A DNA stretch of 64,000 nucleotides from Dokdonella sp. Lineage in GTDB: Bacteria; Pseudomonadota; Gammaproteobacteria; Xanthomonadales; Rhodanobacteraceae. Both the position numbers and the translations under genes were made by a program. The DNA lies in NCBI RefSeq assembly GCF_017744955.1, contig NZ_JAGIAG010000001.1, positions 310,001-374,000 on the forward strand, given 5' to 3'. Each line of letters begins with the position of its first letter. Position 1 is the first letter of the stretch. The notes under the pieces were generated by a model, which saw nothing but the letters and a program-made list of their open reading frames with translations, did not search any database and was not told where the DNA came from. Shown here in pieces: positions 43,812-53,185 of the stretch.

Positions 43812-46037
43812 CTACAGCGCCGCCAGGTTCGCGTAGGCGAGCACCAGCCGCTTGCGCCCCACCTCGGCGAAGTTGACTTCCACCAGCGTGTGCGCGCCGG
43901 CGCCCTCGTAGCTGAGCACGACGCCTTCGCCGAAGCTCGCATGGCGCACGCGCTGGCCGAGCTTGAACGGTGCCCCCGGTTCCGGCGCGCTCGTCGCGAG
44001 GCGGCCGGCGAACGCGGGCCGGCTGACCTGCACGCGCGGACGCACTTCGTGCAGCAGCTCGGGCGGAATTTCGTTGAGGAAGCGCGACGGCCGCGCGTAC
44101 GACTCGACGCCGTGCAGGCGGCGCGACTCGGCGTAGCTCAGCACGAGTCGATCGCGCGCGCGCGTGATGCCGACGTAGGCGAGGCGGCGTTCTTCCTCGA
44201 GACGGCCGGCTTCCTCGGTCGATTTCTGGCTCGGGAACAGGCCGTCCTCCATGCCGACCAGGAACACCAGCGGGAATTCGAGTCCCTTGGCCGAGTGCAA
44301 CGTCATCAGCTGCACGCAGTCCTGCCACGCCTCGCCCTGGCCTTCGCCGGCTTCGAGCGCGGCGTGCGCGAGGAAGGCGGAGAGTTCGGACAGGTTGGCT
44401 TCGAGGTCTTCCGGCGTGCGCCGGAAGCGCGCGGCGACGTTGACCAGTTCGTCGAGGTTCTCCACGCGCGATTCGGCGCTGCCGCGGCTGTCCTTCTCGT
44501 AGAAGTCGCGCAGGCCGGAGCGTGCCAGCGCGTGTTCGATCTGTTCGGAGAGAGGCAGCGAATCGGGAGCGTCGGTTTCGTCGATTCCCGATTCCCGATT
44601 CCCGATTGCCGGCTTGTCGAGACAATCGCGCGCCAGCGCTTCGATCAATTCGAGGAACGCGCGCAACGCGTTCTTCGCCCGCGCGGCCAGGGCGCCGACG
44701 CCGAGCTCCGCCAGCGCCGATTCCCACAACGACGAGGCGTCGCGGCGCGCGCGCTGGCGCAGAAGGTCCAGCGTGCGCTCGCCGATGCCGCGCGGCGGCG
44801 TGTTGACCGCGCGCTCGAACGCCGCGTCGTCGTGGCGGTTGGCGACCAGGCGCAGGTACGACAGCGCGTCCTTGATTTCGGCGCGATCGAAGTAGCGCAG
44901 GCCGCCGTACACGCGATAGGCGATGTCGTGCTGGATGAGCTGTTCTTCGAAGTTGCGCGACTGCGCGTTGGAGCGGTACAGGATCGCGACGTCGGAGGCC
45001 TTGGCGCCTTCGCGCAGGTGCTCGCGGATGCGCTCGACGACGTAGCGCGCCTCGTCCTGCTCGTTGTAGGCCGCGTACAGCTCGATCTCGGCGCCGGCGT
45101 CGCCCGCCGTCCACAGCTGCTTGCCGAGCCGGTCCGGGTTGTGCGCGATGACCGCGTTGGCGGCGGCGAGGATGTTGCCGGTGGAGCGGTAGTTCTGTTC
45201 GAGGCGGATCGTCTTCGCCGCCGGAAAATCGCGCAGGAAATGCTGCACGTTCTCAACGCGCGCGCCGCGCCAGCCGTAGATCGCCTGGTCATCGTCGCCG
45301 ACCACGAACACGTTCCCGGTGGTGCCGGCGAGCACGCGGATCCACGCGTACTGCAAGGTGTTGGTGTCCTGGAACTCGTCGATCAGAAGGTGCCGGAAGC
45401 GCTCGCGGTAGTGCGCCAGCAGCGCGTCGTTCTGCAGCCACAACTCGTGCGCGCGCAGCAGCAGCTCGGCGAAGTCGACCAGGCCGCCGCGCCGGCAGGC
45501 TTCCTCGTAGGCGCGGTAGATGTCGATCAGCACGTGGCTGTCGGAGCGGTAGCCGGCTTCGAGCGCGTCCGGCCGCTTGCCCTCGTCCTTGGCCGAGTTG
45601 ATGAACCAGGTCGCCTGCCGCGGCGGGAAACGCGACTCGTCCAGCCCCATGCCCTGGATCGTGCGCTTGACCAGGCGCTGCTGGTCGTCGGCGTCGAGGA
45701 TCTGGAACGTCTCCGGCAGCTTCGCCTCGCGGAAATGCCGGCGCAGCAGCCGGTGCGCGATGCCGTGGAACGTGCCGATGGTGAGGCCGCGCGCACCGCC
45801 GACGATCAGGTTCTCGGCGCGACCGCGCATCTCGCCGGCGGCCTTGTTGGTGAAGGTGACCGCGAGCACTGACCACGGCGACACGCGCTCGACCTCGAGC
45901 AGCCAGCCGATGCGATGGGTCAGCACGCGCGTCTTGCCGGAACCGGCGCCGGCGAGCACGAGGTGGTGTCCTGCCGGCGCGGTCACGGCTTCGCGTTGCG
46001 CCGGATTCAATCCGTCGATGAGGTGGGAAACGTCCAT
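43812..46037 (-). CDS. uvrD: ATP-dependent DNA helicase UvrD (helicase II)
   Basis: UvrD is the SF1 helicase of nucleotide-excision and mismatch repair. The 741-residue product has Walker A LVLAGAGSGKTRVLTHRIGWL, FTNKAAGEM (motif Ia), DEFQDTNTLQYAW (motif II), GDDDQAIYGWRGA (motif III), RLEQNYRST (motif IV), TLHSAKGLEFPLVFL (motif V) and VGITRARDRL (motif VI). The C-terminal Tudor-like region (FKLGQRVRHASFGEGVVLSYEG) is present. An insertion AIGNRESGIDETDAPDS at about residues 474-492 comes from a genomic heptamer repeat read in frame. Confidence 0.95.
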   Translation of the reverse strand: MDVSHLIDGLNPAQREAVTAPAGHHLVLAGAGSGKTRVLTHRIGWLLEVERVSPWSVLAVTFTNKAAGEMRGRAENLIVGGARGLTIGTFHGIAHRLLRRHFREAKLPETFQILDADDQQRLVKRTIQGMGLDESRFPPRQATWFINSAKDEGKRPDALEAGYRSDSHVLIDIYRAYEEACRRGGLVDFAELLLRAHELWLQNDALLAHYRERFRHLLIDEFQDTNTLQYAWIRVLAGTTGNVFVVGDDDQAIYGWRGARVENVQHFLRDFPAAKTIRLEQNYRSTGNILAAANAVIAHNPDRLGKQLWTAGDAGAEIELYAAYNEQDEARYVVERIREHLREGAKASDVAILYRSNAQSRNFEEQLIQHDIAYRVYGGLRYFDRAEIKDALSYLRLVANRHDDAAFERAVNTPPRGIGERTLDLLRQRARRDASSLWESALAELGVGALAARAKNALRAFLELIEALARDCLDKPAIGNRESGIDETDAPDSLPLSEQIEHALARSGLRDFYEKDSRGSAESRVENLDELVNVAARFRRTPEDLEANLSELSAFLAHAALEAGEGQGEAWQDCVQLMTLHSAKGLEFPLVFLVGMEDGLFPSQKSTEEAGRLEEERRLAYVGITRARDRLVLSYAESRRLHGVESYARPSRFLNEIPPELLHEVRPRVQVSRPAFAGRLATSAPEPGAPFKLGQRVRHASFGEGVVLSYEGAGAHTLVEVNFAEVGRKRLVLAYANLAAL
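44560..44609. repeat. Heptamer repeat inserted in frame in uvrD
   Basis: Four 7-base units (cgattcc x3 then cgattgc, 44582-44609) are present, with an inverted partial copy (AATCGGGA) at 44560-44567. Read in frame on the minus strand they give GNRESGI. The period of three units (21 bases) equals seven codons, so unit gain or loss by three would keep the uvrD frame. A related run precedes rdgC at 261-288. Confidence 0.75.
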
Positions 46038-46453
46038 AGGGGGATTGTAGCGGGCGCCGCGCCTGCGCTTGCCGTCACGATGCCACAGGACACATCAGCG
46101 CGGCGCATCGCGTGACGTGATGCAGACGCGCCTTTCCCTTGGATGTTGGCCGCGCTCACCGCCGCCGCACAAGCCTCGGAGCATCGCTTGCTCAATGAGC
46201 CGAGCGCTGAGCGGCAGGATGCACGCCCTCTCGATACCCTCGATATGAGTATGCATACGCCGATGTCCAGAGAGCCGGGCATCCGGGCGCTTCGTTACTC
46301 GAGCGCATGCTTCGCCGCGCTCTTCAGAGGCAATGGTTGCACTGCCGATCTGAAACGCTGTGTCGACTCCATTCCTCGACGGAGGGCGCCACCGAGAACG
46401 CGGCGTTAGACTTCACTTGCCAACCACATGGTGGCTTACGGTCACGGGGACTC
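46038..46453. other. Divergent intergenic region upstream of uvrD and the AT-richer protease
   Basis: No coding region is supported here. The base composition begins to fall towards that of the protease gene. GCGTTAGAC at about 46405 resembles an integron attC core half-site, but no complementary inverse core or integrase is visible. Promoters of uvrD (minus) and the protease (plus) should lie here, although no consensus pair stands out. Confidence 0.4.
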
Positions 46454-48580
46454 ATGAAATATCTATCGCCTGCCCGACTACTGTTTTTTGCGGCATTCGC
46501 TCTGGGGAGGGCCGCGCACGCACAAACGCAGCTGGGCCCAGCCCCGGGCGTCTGCGACGCCCCTCTGACAACGGCGCAATCGCGGGTTGTCGATGCGACA
46601 GCATTCATGCTGCCGAACAGTTGGGTCCACCCGAACCCCGATGGGACATATTACATAGACCATTCGCCCTGGACCGTATCCACAGCCGAAAATTCATCCA
46701 TTCCTGTTTGCACAGACTCTTTATTTTTCGGAATTGAAAGCGCCGGCGTCGGAAGCTCGCACGCAGGACGAACGGCAGTGTGGATAGGTGGGAATAGTTT
46801 CGTCACTGCCGCGCACCGCAACGATTTTGATCCGTCCGCATATACAATTGTCTTCGGCCCCCTGTACGACGGCCAGAATTGTCAGGAGTTCTCCTGGAGC
46901 AACATCCCCTACAGAAACGTATATACCGCGACGTCCACGGGCGCCGTAAACTTCCTCAACATAGATTCTAGATATGATTACATTACGTTCAACGTAAATA
47001 GGTATGTATCCGGCCGAAAACCCGTGAAGATTCGCCGATCTGGCAAGCCGACCCCCGGAGACCCTCTTATTATGGTCGGCCACCCTCAATGGGCAAAGAC
47101 AAGTGTTGAAGTCGATGGGGAAATGACTGGAATTGCTGACTATCTCCTTGGTAGCTATATGTATACCAACTTGTTCCCACTCCAAGGAAGCTCCGGAAGT
47201 GCAATTTACAATTTGCGGGACGAGGTCATCGATACGGGCGTTTCCGCGCCTCTACTGGGTAAATACGATGTCGTAAACGGCTGCGCGGATATTTTTCGCC
47301 ATGCACCAACCTACTCCGGCAGAACGAACGCGCCGATTGTAGATCTTCAGACAGATATTCCCCGACATGAAATATTGGTTTCTCCAATCGACGAAGTCGT
47401 ACATATAGGTGATGTCGGCGGCAACTTGACTAATTCGATCACGAACTACGAACTACGAGCCGGCCGGGTTAGCACCCTTTATACTGTCTCGCCAGTATCA
47501 GGCACGTCACCCAATGGGCCTTCTTTGACCACGAACCCCATTGCAGGAACCTACTCCCTGAGTCCTACACAGCCATCCTCCCTTACCCTGTCGGCAAGCG
47601 CACCGAATGTAACGACCTGCGGTATTTGGGACTACTCCGTAGATGTTCAGGACGTCGGAAATGAGCAGAACAACTATCTTCGACACCGATTCGAGATTGG
47701 CATGAAGGAAATCTCGGTCGAGCCGTCCGACGGATGGAGCGTGGAAATCTTTGGCGCTTCGGTGCCGGCGAGCAAGTCCTACAAGGTGACCAATCTGCGA
47801 CCGACGGCGACCACTGTGCGTGCGCGACTCGTCGAGCGCAGCCCGACGATCGGCCTTCCTTTTTTCCTGGTCGACGGCGCGCGATTGTCCACGTTCACGC
47901 TCGCACCGAAGGGCCAGCCCGGCGATCAGAAAGACGTCGAGATCGCAGTCAACAGCGCAGCGACCTTGCCGCCTCCTGGAACGGCCTACAGCGTCAACGC
48001 GTCGATCGACATTCCTGATACCGCGTGCGCACTCACGGATCCGTTGACCTTGCCACTCACTCTGAAGACGGGGCATCAGCGGTTCCTCGCCCAGGCTCCT
48101 GATGACCAACTCTTTGCCCCTTCGCAAGGACAACCGCTTGGTACACCGGTGATTCTTGATCTCCCGGTGTCCGGAACCGCCGGGTGGTGCGTTGGCAATG
48201 CGAAGCTCGATCTGGGGTTCAAGCAGATATCGAGCACCGGAACAGAACTACCTGGTATCAGTTCCGTGCTGGACGTGACCCTGGTATCGCCTGACGGTAC
48301 TCGGGCGCATCTGTGGGCTTTGAATGCGATTCCTGCACAGCAGGTACCCAGCTATGTAGCCACTGAAATGTTCGATTTTTGGGAAACCCCGACGGAGACG
48401 CATGTTCTTCGTCTCGATGATGGCGTGACGCCACCGCTAGGCCCCGATCTGTTGTCGACGCTCGCGTCTCACCCGGTGACGGGAACATGGCATGTTGAGC
48501 TACGCCGTAGCTCGGGAAGCGGCGTGGTCCTCCCTGCTTTCGCGCGCTTGAATATCGACGGCGCGTCGTGCGGACCGTGA
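46454..48580 (+). CDS. Exported trypsin-like serine protease with P-domain-like C-terminus
   Basis: The 708-residue product has a signal peptide (MKYLSPARLLFFAAFALGRA, cleavage after AHA). A chymotrypsin-fold protease follows: catalytic His 121 (SFVTAAHRND), Asp 175 (SRYDYITFNV) and Ser 247 in FPLQGSSGSAIYN. The remainder is Ig/P-homoB-like, ending LDVTLVSPDGTRAHLW and TGTWHVELRRSSGSG. Codons and base composition are clearly more AT-rich than the neighbours, most strongly in the first 1,250 bases. It does not carry the IFxDGFD tail. It may be horizontally acquired. Confidence 0.85.
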   Translation: MKYLSPARLLFFAAFALGRAAHAQTQLGPAPGVCDAPLTTAQSRVVDATAFMLPNSWVHPNPDGTYYIDHSPWTVSTAENSSIPVCTDSLFFGIESAGVGSSHAGRTAVWIGGNSFVTAAHRNDFDPSAYTIVFGPLYDGQNCQEFSWSNIPYRNVYTATSTGAVNFLNIDSRYDYITFNVNRYVSGRKPVKIRRSGKPTPGDPLIMVGHPQWAKTSVEVDGEMTGIADYLLGSYMYTNLFPLQGSSGSAIYNLRDEVIDTGVSAPLLGKYDVVNGCADIFRHAPTYSGRTNAPIVDLQTDIPRHEILVSPIDEVVHIGDVGGNLTNSITNYELRAGRVSTLYTVSPVSGTSPNGPSLTTNPIAGTYSLSPTQPSSLTLSASAPNVTTCGIWDYSVDVQDVGNEQNNYLRHRFEIGMKEISVEPSDGWSVEIFGASVPASKSYKVTNLRPTATTVRARLVERSPTIGLPFFLVDGARLSTFTLAPKGQPGDQKDVEIAVNSAATLPPPGTAYSVNASIDIPDTACALTDPLTLPLTLKTGHQRFLAQAPDDQLFAPSQGQPLGTPVILDLPVSGTAGWCVGNAKLDLGFKQISSTGTELPGISSVLDVTLVSPDGTRAHLWALNAIPAQQVPSYVATEMFDFWETPTETHVLRLDDGVTPPLGPDLLSTLASHPVTGTWHVELRRSSGSGVVLPAFARLNIDGASCGP

Positions 48581-48605
48581 GTGGCTGGGTGCCATGAAGA
48601 TAAAG

Positions 48606-48635
48606 AAGGGCGGCTCCGGCCGCCCTTTCTTTTAG
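48606..48635 (+). terminator. Rho-independent terminator after the protease gene
   Basis: AAGGGCGGC, loop TCCG, GCCGCCCTT, then TCTTTTAG. The stem is nine base pairs. It lies 26 bases after the protease stop codon. On the minus strand it would also follow nothing coding, because the aldo/keto reductase gene ends at 48681, so it could serve both converging genes. Confidence 0.85.
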
Positions 48636-48680
48636 ACTTGGTTAGAAGCGTGTGCTCTGACGTCGAGCGCCTCGCAGCGG

Positions 48681-49706
48681 CTACACCGGCGGCGGATTGC
48701 GCTCGGCGAACCCGCGCTGATGCCAGTACGGATACGCCAGCGTCTTCGCGCTCGCCGCGTCGAGCCGTGCAACCTGATCGGCCGTCAGGTTCCAGCCGAT
48801 CGCGCCGAGGTTCTGCTTCAGCTGTTCCTCGTTGCGCGCGCCGACGACGACAGTGGCGACGGTCGGCCGTTGCAGCAGCCAGTTGAGCGCGATCTGCGGG
48901 ATGCTCTTGCCGGTTTCCGCGGCGATCTCGTCGAGCGCGTCGACGACGCGGTACAGGTATTCGTCCTCGACCGGCGGGCCGTAGTCGGCGGTCGCGTGCA
49001 GGCGGCTGGTCGACGGCAGCGGCTGGCCACGGCGCAGCTTGCCGGTGAGGCGGCCCCAGCCGAGCGGGCTCCACACCACCGCGCCGACGCCCTGATCGAG
49101 GCCGAGCGGCATCAGCTCCCATTCGTAGTCGCGGCCGATCAGCGAGTAGTAGGTCTGGTTGGCGACGTAGCGCGGGTAGCCGTAGCGGTCGGCGACGCCG
49201 AGCGATTTCATCAGGTGCCAGCCGGAGAAGTTCGACACGCCCGTGTAGCGGATCTTGCCGGCGCGCACGAGCGTGTCGAGCGTGGACAGCGTTTCCTCGA
49301 CCGGCGTCTTCGCGTCGAAGCCGTGCAGCTGGAACAGATCGAGGTAGTCGGTGCCGAGGCGGCGCAACTGCTCGTCTACGGTCTTCAGCAGATGGAAGCG
49401 CGAGGAGCCGACGGCATTGGATTCCTCGCCGAAACGGAACGTGGCCTTGGTGGAGATCAGCACCTTGTCGCGGCGGCCCTTGATCGCTTCGCCGAGGATC
49501 GATTCGGAAGCGCCCTTCGAGTAGATGTCGGCGGTGTCGAACATCGTCACGCCGGCGTCGAGACACAGGTCGATCAGGCGACGCGCCTCGGCGACGTCGG
49601 TCGCGCCCCAGGCCGAGAAGAGTTCGCCCTTGCCGCCGAAGGTGCCGGTGCCGAAGCTCAGCACCGGTACGACAAGCCCGGATGCGCCCAGTTGACGGTA
49701 TTCCAT
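48681..49706 (-). CDS. Aldo/keto reductase
   Basis: The 341-residue NADPH-dependent oxidoreductase has the catalytic tetrad in context: Asp (MFDTADIYSKGASE, with Tyr two residues on), Lys (LISTKATFRFG) and His (DLFQLHGFDAKTP). The cofactor-binding C-terminal segment is VATVVVGARNEEQLKQNLGA. It is cytoplasmic with no signal peptide, and the length is standard for the family. The physiological substrate is unknown. The ATG at 49706 precedes MEYRQLGASGLVVP, the usual start. Confidence 0.93.
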   Translation of the reverse strand: MEYRQLGASGLVVPVLSFGTGTFGGKGELFSAWGATDVAEARRLIDLCLDAGVTMFDTADIYSKGASESILGEAIKGRRDKVLISTKATFRFGEESNAVGSSRFHLLKTVDEQLRRLGTDYLDLFQLHGFDAKTPVEETLSTLDTLVRAGKIRYTGVSNFSGWHLMKSLGVADRYGYPRYVANQTYYSLIGRDYEWELMPLGLDQGVGAVVWSPLGWGRLTGKLRRGQPLPSTSRLHATADYGPPVEDEYLYRVVDALDEIAAETGKSIPQIALNWLLQRPTVATVVVGARNEEQLKQNLGAIGWNLTADQVARLDAASAKTLAYPYWHQRGFAERNPPPV

Positions 49707-49807
49707 CGTCGCGTTCCTCGAGGAGTTCGAGGAATCTGACTGGGGCGGCCGGCGCGCCGATTCAAGTCTCGCCCGCACGGGGGGCGACGGCGCGCCGCCG
49801 GTGAGCC

Positions 49808-50434
49808 TCAGTGCGCTTCCGCGCCCTTCGAGCGCGTGCCGGTACCGTTCATCAGGCGATCGGTCCAGGCGATGCCGATGGCCGACAGGATGAAGACGCA
49901 GTGGATGATCGTCTGCCACATCACGCCGATCGGCGTCAGCGTGCTGCAACGCGGAGCGGCGACCGCGGTGTCCTTGATCAGCGCGAATTCCTCGGCGCTG
50001 CAGAACGGCAGCCCGCCGTCGCCGAGCGCGCCGGCGGCGATGAAGGTCTTCAGCAGGTGGATCGAGCTGATGCCGATGATCGCCATCGCCAACTTGACCT
50101 TCAGCACCGAGGCGTTGACGTGGCTGAGCCATTCCGGCTGGTCCGGATGGTTTTCCAGCTTCAGGCGCGAGACGAAGGTCTCGTAGCCGCCGACGATGAC
50201 CATGACCAGCAGGTTGGAGATCATCACCACGTCGATCAGGCCGAGCACGATCAGCATGATCTCCTGCTCGCCGAAGTTCACCGCGCCGTGGATCAGGTGC
50301 CACAGCTCCTTGATGAACAGCACCACGTACACGCCCTGCGCGACGATCAGGCCGAGATACAGCGGCAGCTGCAGCCAGCGCGAGGAGAAGATCAGCGCCG
50401 GCAGCGGCGACATCGGGGAGGGGGCACGCGACAT
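49808..50434 (-). CDS. UPF0114/TIGR00645-family inner-membrane protein (YqhA-like)
   Basis: The 208-residue protein has about four hydrophobic segments ([77 protein letters not shown]). The family stretch [10 protein letters not shown] is followed by [21 protein letters not shown]. The role is unknown; distant similarity to tetraspan membrane proteins such as succinate dehydrogenase anchors has been noted. I use the ATG at 50434; one at 50464 is in frame but adds ten unusual residues. Confidence 0.87.
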   Translation of the reverse strand: MSRAPSPMSPLPALIFSSRWLQLPLYLGLIVAQGVYVVLFIKELWHLIHGAVNFGEQEIMLIVLGLIDVVMISNLLVMVIVGGYETFVSRLKLENHPDQPEWLSHVNASVLKVKLAMAIIGISSIHLLKTFIAAGALGDGGLPFCSAEEFALIKDTAVAAPRCSTLTPIGVMWQTIIHCVFILSAIGIAWTDRLMNGTGTRSKGAEAH

Positions 50435-50507
50435 GCGGATTGCGCCAGTGAGGATGCGGGACACGCGATTCTAGCGGGCGTCCGTGCCACGCGCATGACT
50501 CGCGCGT

Positions 50508-51854
50508 TCAGTCGAAGCCGTCGCTGAAGATGCGGTCGGTGTCCGTGGAAACGCCGGCCAGATCGGCCAGCACCGCCACGTTGGTCTTCAGGATCGCGCC
50601 GCCCATCGCCTGCGCGTGCGGGCCGATGTGATCGGGCGTGTCGCCGCTCGCGTGGTAGTAGGGATAGGCGTCGTAGTCCGATTCGATGCCGAGCGCGGCC
50701 TGCTCCACGTTCGCGTCGAGGTAGGGCATGTGGTCGGAGCCGAACGGATGCAGGCTGGTCGTCACGGCCAGCTCCGGCGCGTAGGTCGCCGCGGCGGCGC
50801 CGAAGCGGTCCAGATAGGCCTGCGAATAGCTTTCGTAGTCGGCGTTGAGCCGGGCGTCGGCGCTGTAGGCGATCATGTCCATGACGACCACGCCCTTGAC
50901 CTTGTCGAGATCGCCGCTGGCCTGCAAGGCGTCGACGTGCGCCTGGCTGCCGTACAGGCCCTGCTCCTCGCCGGCGTAGCACATGAACACGATCGTGCGC
51001 TGCGGCTGCGACGGCAGCAGCGCGCGAGCCAGCTCGATCACGCCGGTGCAGCCGCTGGCGTTGTCCTCGGCGCCGGGCGTGTTGCTGGTCGAGGACCACG
51101 ATTCGTTGCGCGAATCGTAGTGTCCGCCGACCACGATCCATTCGTCCGGAAACGTGGTGCCGGTCCAGCGTCCGATCACGTTCTGGCGCGTGATCGAACC
51201 GCCGCCTGCATCGGGCATGGTGAAGTCCGGGGTCTCGACGTCGAGGCCGAGACCGGCGAACTGCTGGCCGATCCAGTCACGTGCGGCGAACAGCTCGGTG
51301 GTGCCGTAGCTGGAGCGATCCCACGACGCGAGCTGGCTCAGATCGGCGAACCAGCGTTGCGTGTCGATGCGACTGACCACCGCCTGCACGTCCGGATCGG
51401 GCGGCGCGCCGACCGGCGCGTCGAGGCGGTACTGCCGCGCGATCACCTCGTTCGGCCGCACCGCACGCCAGCGTTCGTGCGCGTCGGCCGTCTGCGGCAA
51501 CGGCGCTCCGGCGGCGAGTCGGCGCAGCTGCCAGCGGCCGCCACGCGCGAGCAGTTCGCCCGGCGGATCGGCGTGTTCGTTGCAGCCGACTGCGCGCAGG
51601 GCGAGTTCGTCGAGACGCAGGTCGGTCAGCTCCTCCAGCACCGGCGCCGAGCGCGACGACGGCGTGGTCGCCGGGAGATCGCCGGCGACCAGCAGGCGGT
51701 TGCCGAGTTCGAGCCACCAGCGCACGCCGGTACCGTGCCTGAGCGCTTCGACCTCGGCGGCGGAGGCGGCGCGGATGTCGATCAGCGCCGCGCGCTCGGC
51801 GGCTGGCGTGGCGGAGACGGAAAGAGCGAACAGCAGCGGAAGAACAGGGGACAC
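50508..51854 (-). CDS. Exported M28-family zinc aminopeptidase ending in IFSDGFD
   Basis: The 448-residue product has a short hydrophobic leader (MSPVLPLLFALSVSA) without a strong basic N-terminus. It has a long propeptide-like region, then the M28 domain with zinc ligands His (IVVGGHYDSRNE, about residue 247), Asp (NTPGAEDNASGCTG), the catalytic Glu pair (MCYAGEEQGLYGS), Asp (DMIAY) and His (YYHASGDTPDHIG). The last residues are TDRIFSDGFD. The start is GTG at 51854, since no ATG fits; the frame closes just upstream. It is probably a secreted leucyl aminopeptidase. Confidence 0.85.
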   Translation of the reverse strand: MSPVLPLLFALSVSATPAAERAALIDIRAASAAEVEALRHGTGVRWWLELGNRLLVAGDLPATTPSSRSAPVLEELTDLRLDELALRAVGCNEHADPPGELLARGGRWQLRRLAAGAPLPQTADAHERWRAVRPNEVIARQYRLDAPVGAPPDPDVQAVVSRIDTQRWFADLSQLASWDRSSYGTTELFAARDWIGQQFAGLGLDVETPDFTMPDAGGGSITRQNVIGRWTGTTFPDEWIVVGGHYDSRNESWSSTSNTPGAEDNASGCTGVIELARALLPSQPQRTIVFMCYAGEEQGLYGSQAHVDALQASGDLDKVKGVVVMDMIAYSADARLNADYESYSQAYLDRFGAAAATYAPELAVTTSLHPFGSDHMPYLDANVEQAALGIESDYDAYPYYHASGDTPDHIGPHAQAMGGAILKTNVAVLADLAGVSTDTDRIFSDGFD

Positions 51855-51916
51855 GAGGCGAGATCCACGACGGCGAGTCCCTCAGTCTAGCTACCGGCGC
51901 GCAGCACGGGGACTGA

Positions 51917-53110
51917 TCAATCGAAGCCGTCGATGAAGATCGAATCCGTCAGCAGGCAACCATAGGCGACGCGCTGGCCGCGCACCTGCTCCGCGTCGGC
52001 CCACGCGACCAATGCGGCGCCGCGCTCGCGCGCGGCGGCGACGGCGAGGTTGGACGAGACGGTGTCGGACAGCGCGAGCGGCGCACCTGCCAGCGTGTCC
52101 GCCGGCGACAGCAGCTGGCCGTACAGCGTCGCGCCAATGTCGGTGCCGCGAGCGGTCCAGAACAGCGCGGCGGACGCGGTGGCGTCGTCGTAGGCGACGG
52201 CGGCGGCGACGAGGCCGGCTCCTTCGGCCACGGTCTGCGGCGCGGTGCCCACGCCCGCCGCGTCGACGCCGAACCAGCGCACGGCGGTTTCGTCGAAGTT
52301 TCCGTACAGCGCGAGATAGCGATCGTCGGCGACGCGATAGTCCAGGCGCGCGGCCGTGCCGCTGGCCGGGAACTCGTCCGCGTACGCCACGATGGCACCG
52401 ACGACGCTGCCGCCGGAAGCGCGCCGGCCGACGAGCCGGTCGTTCTCCTGGTCGCGCCACAGCGCCAGCGCCTGCCCGCTCGCATTGATCGCGAGGGCGC
52501 CGTTCGGCGCCGCGACGGGGTCGGTGCCGGTGGTCAGGTCCAGCCCGTCGCCGACCAGCGCACCGTCGACGCCGATCCGCTGCGCCCACACGCCCATTCC
52601 GCGCCCGCTGAAGAGGAATTCTTCGTTGGCCGCGCCGTAGACGAGCGCCGGCTCGGCGCCGCTCTCGCCGATCACGAAGAGATCGCCGTGGGCGCTGCCG
52701 TCGCCGTCGAGCAACTGCCCGCGCGCTCCGTTGAAGGGAACGTTCTGCGTCTGCCAGACGACCAGGTAGCGGTCGTGGCCGGCGGCCGTGGCGACCACCG
52801 GATCGATGATGGCGTTGGTGTCGTGCGCCAGCTCGAGCTCATCTCCGAGCGGCGTGCCGTCGGCCGCCACGCGGCGGGCGCGCAGGCGGTGCTCGCCCGC
52901 GGCGTAGACATTCCAGACCACCAGGTATTCGCCGCGATCGGGGTTCCAGACAGCCGACGTGCGGTTGGCTTCGGCGGCGGCGATCGTGAACGGCTCGCCG
53001 CGGACGGCGATGCCGCTGGTGACGCAATCCTCGGCCGCCGCCGGTGCGACGGCCCCGATCAAGGCCGCCAGCAGCGACGCGGTGGCGAGGGAACGCGGGT
53101 TCGGGGCCAT
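51917..53110 (-). CDS. Exported repeat protein ending in IFIDGFD
   Basis: The 397-residue product has a signal peptide (LATASLLAALIGAVAPAAA). The mature part is built of repeats like NPDRGEYLVVWNVYAAG, GHDRYLVVWQTQNVP and NEEFLFSGRGMGVWAQ, i.e. aromatic/Trp-rich beta strands spaced like a beta-propeller. The C-terminus is GCLLTDSIFIDGFD. No enzymatic motif is visible. It lies upstream of and in the same orientation as the M28 peptidase, 62 bases away, so the two could be cotranscribed. Confidence 0.75.
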   Translation of the reverse strand: MAPNPRSLATASLLAALIGAVAPAAAEDCVTSGIAVRGEPFTIAAAEANRTSAVWNPDRGEYLVVWNVYAAGEHRLRARRVAADGTPLGDELELAHDTNAIIDPVVATAAGHDRYLVVWQTQNVPFNGARGQLLDGDGSAHGDLFVIGESGAEPALVYGAANEEFLFSGRGMGVWAQRIGVDGALVGDGLDLTTGTDPVAAPNGALAINASGQALALWRDQENDRLVGRRASGGSVVGAIVAYADEFPASGTAARLDYRVADDRYLALYGNFDETAVRWFGVDAAGVGTAPQTVAEGAGLVAAAVAYDDATASAALFWTARGTDIGATLYGQLLSPADTLAGAPLALSDTVSSNLAVAAARERGAALVAWADAEQVRGQRVAYGCLLTDSIFIDGFD

Positions 53111-53185
53111 CGGAGTGCTTGCCGAAAAGTGGTTGTTTCCACTTTTATCATATTACCGGCGACGGCAGCGCCGGCGCGGCCTGCG

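Noticed and set aside
46400..46415. GCGTTAGAC, resembling an integron attC core, before the AT-richer protease
   Set aside because: No inverse core (RYYYAAC), no second attC after the gene and no integrase were found; the match is only seven bases.
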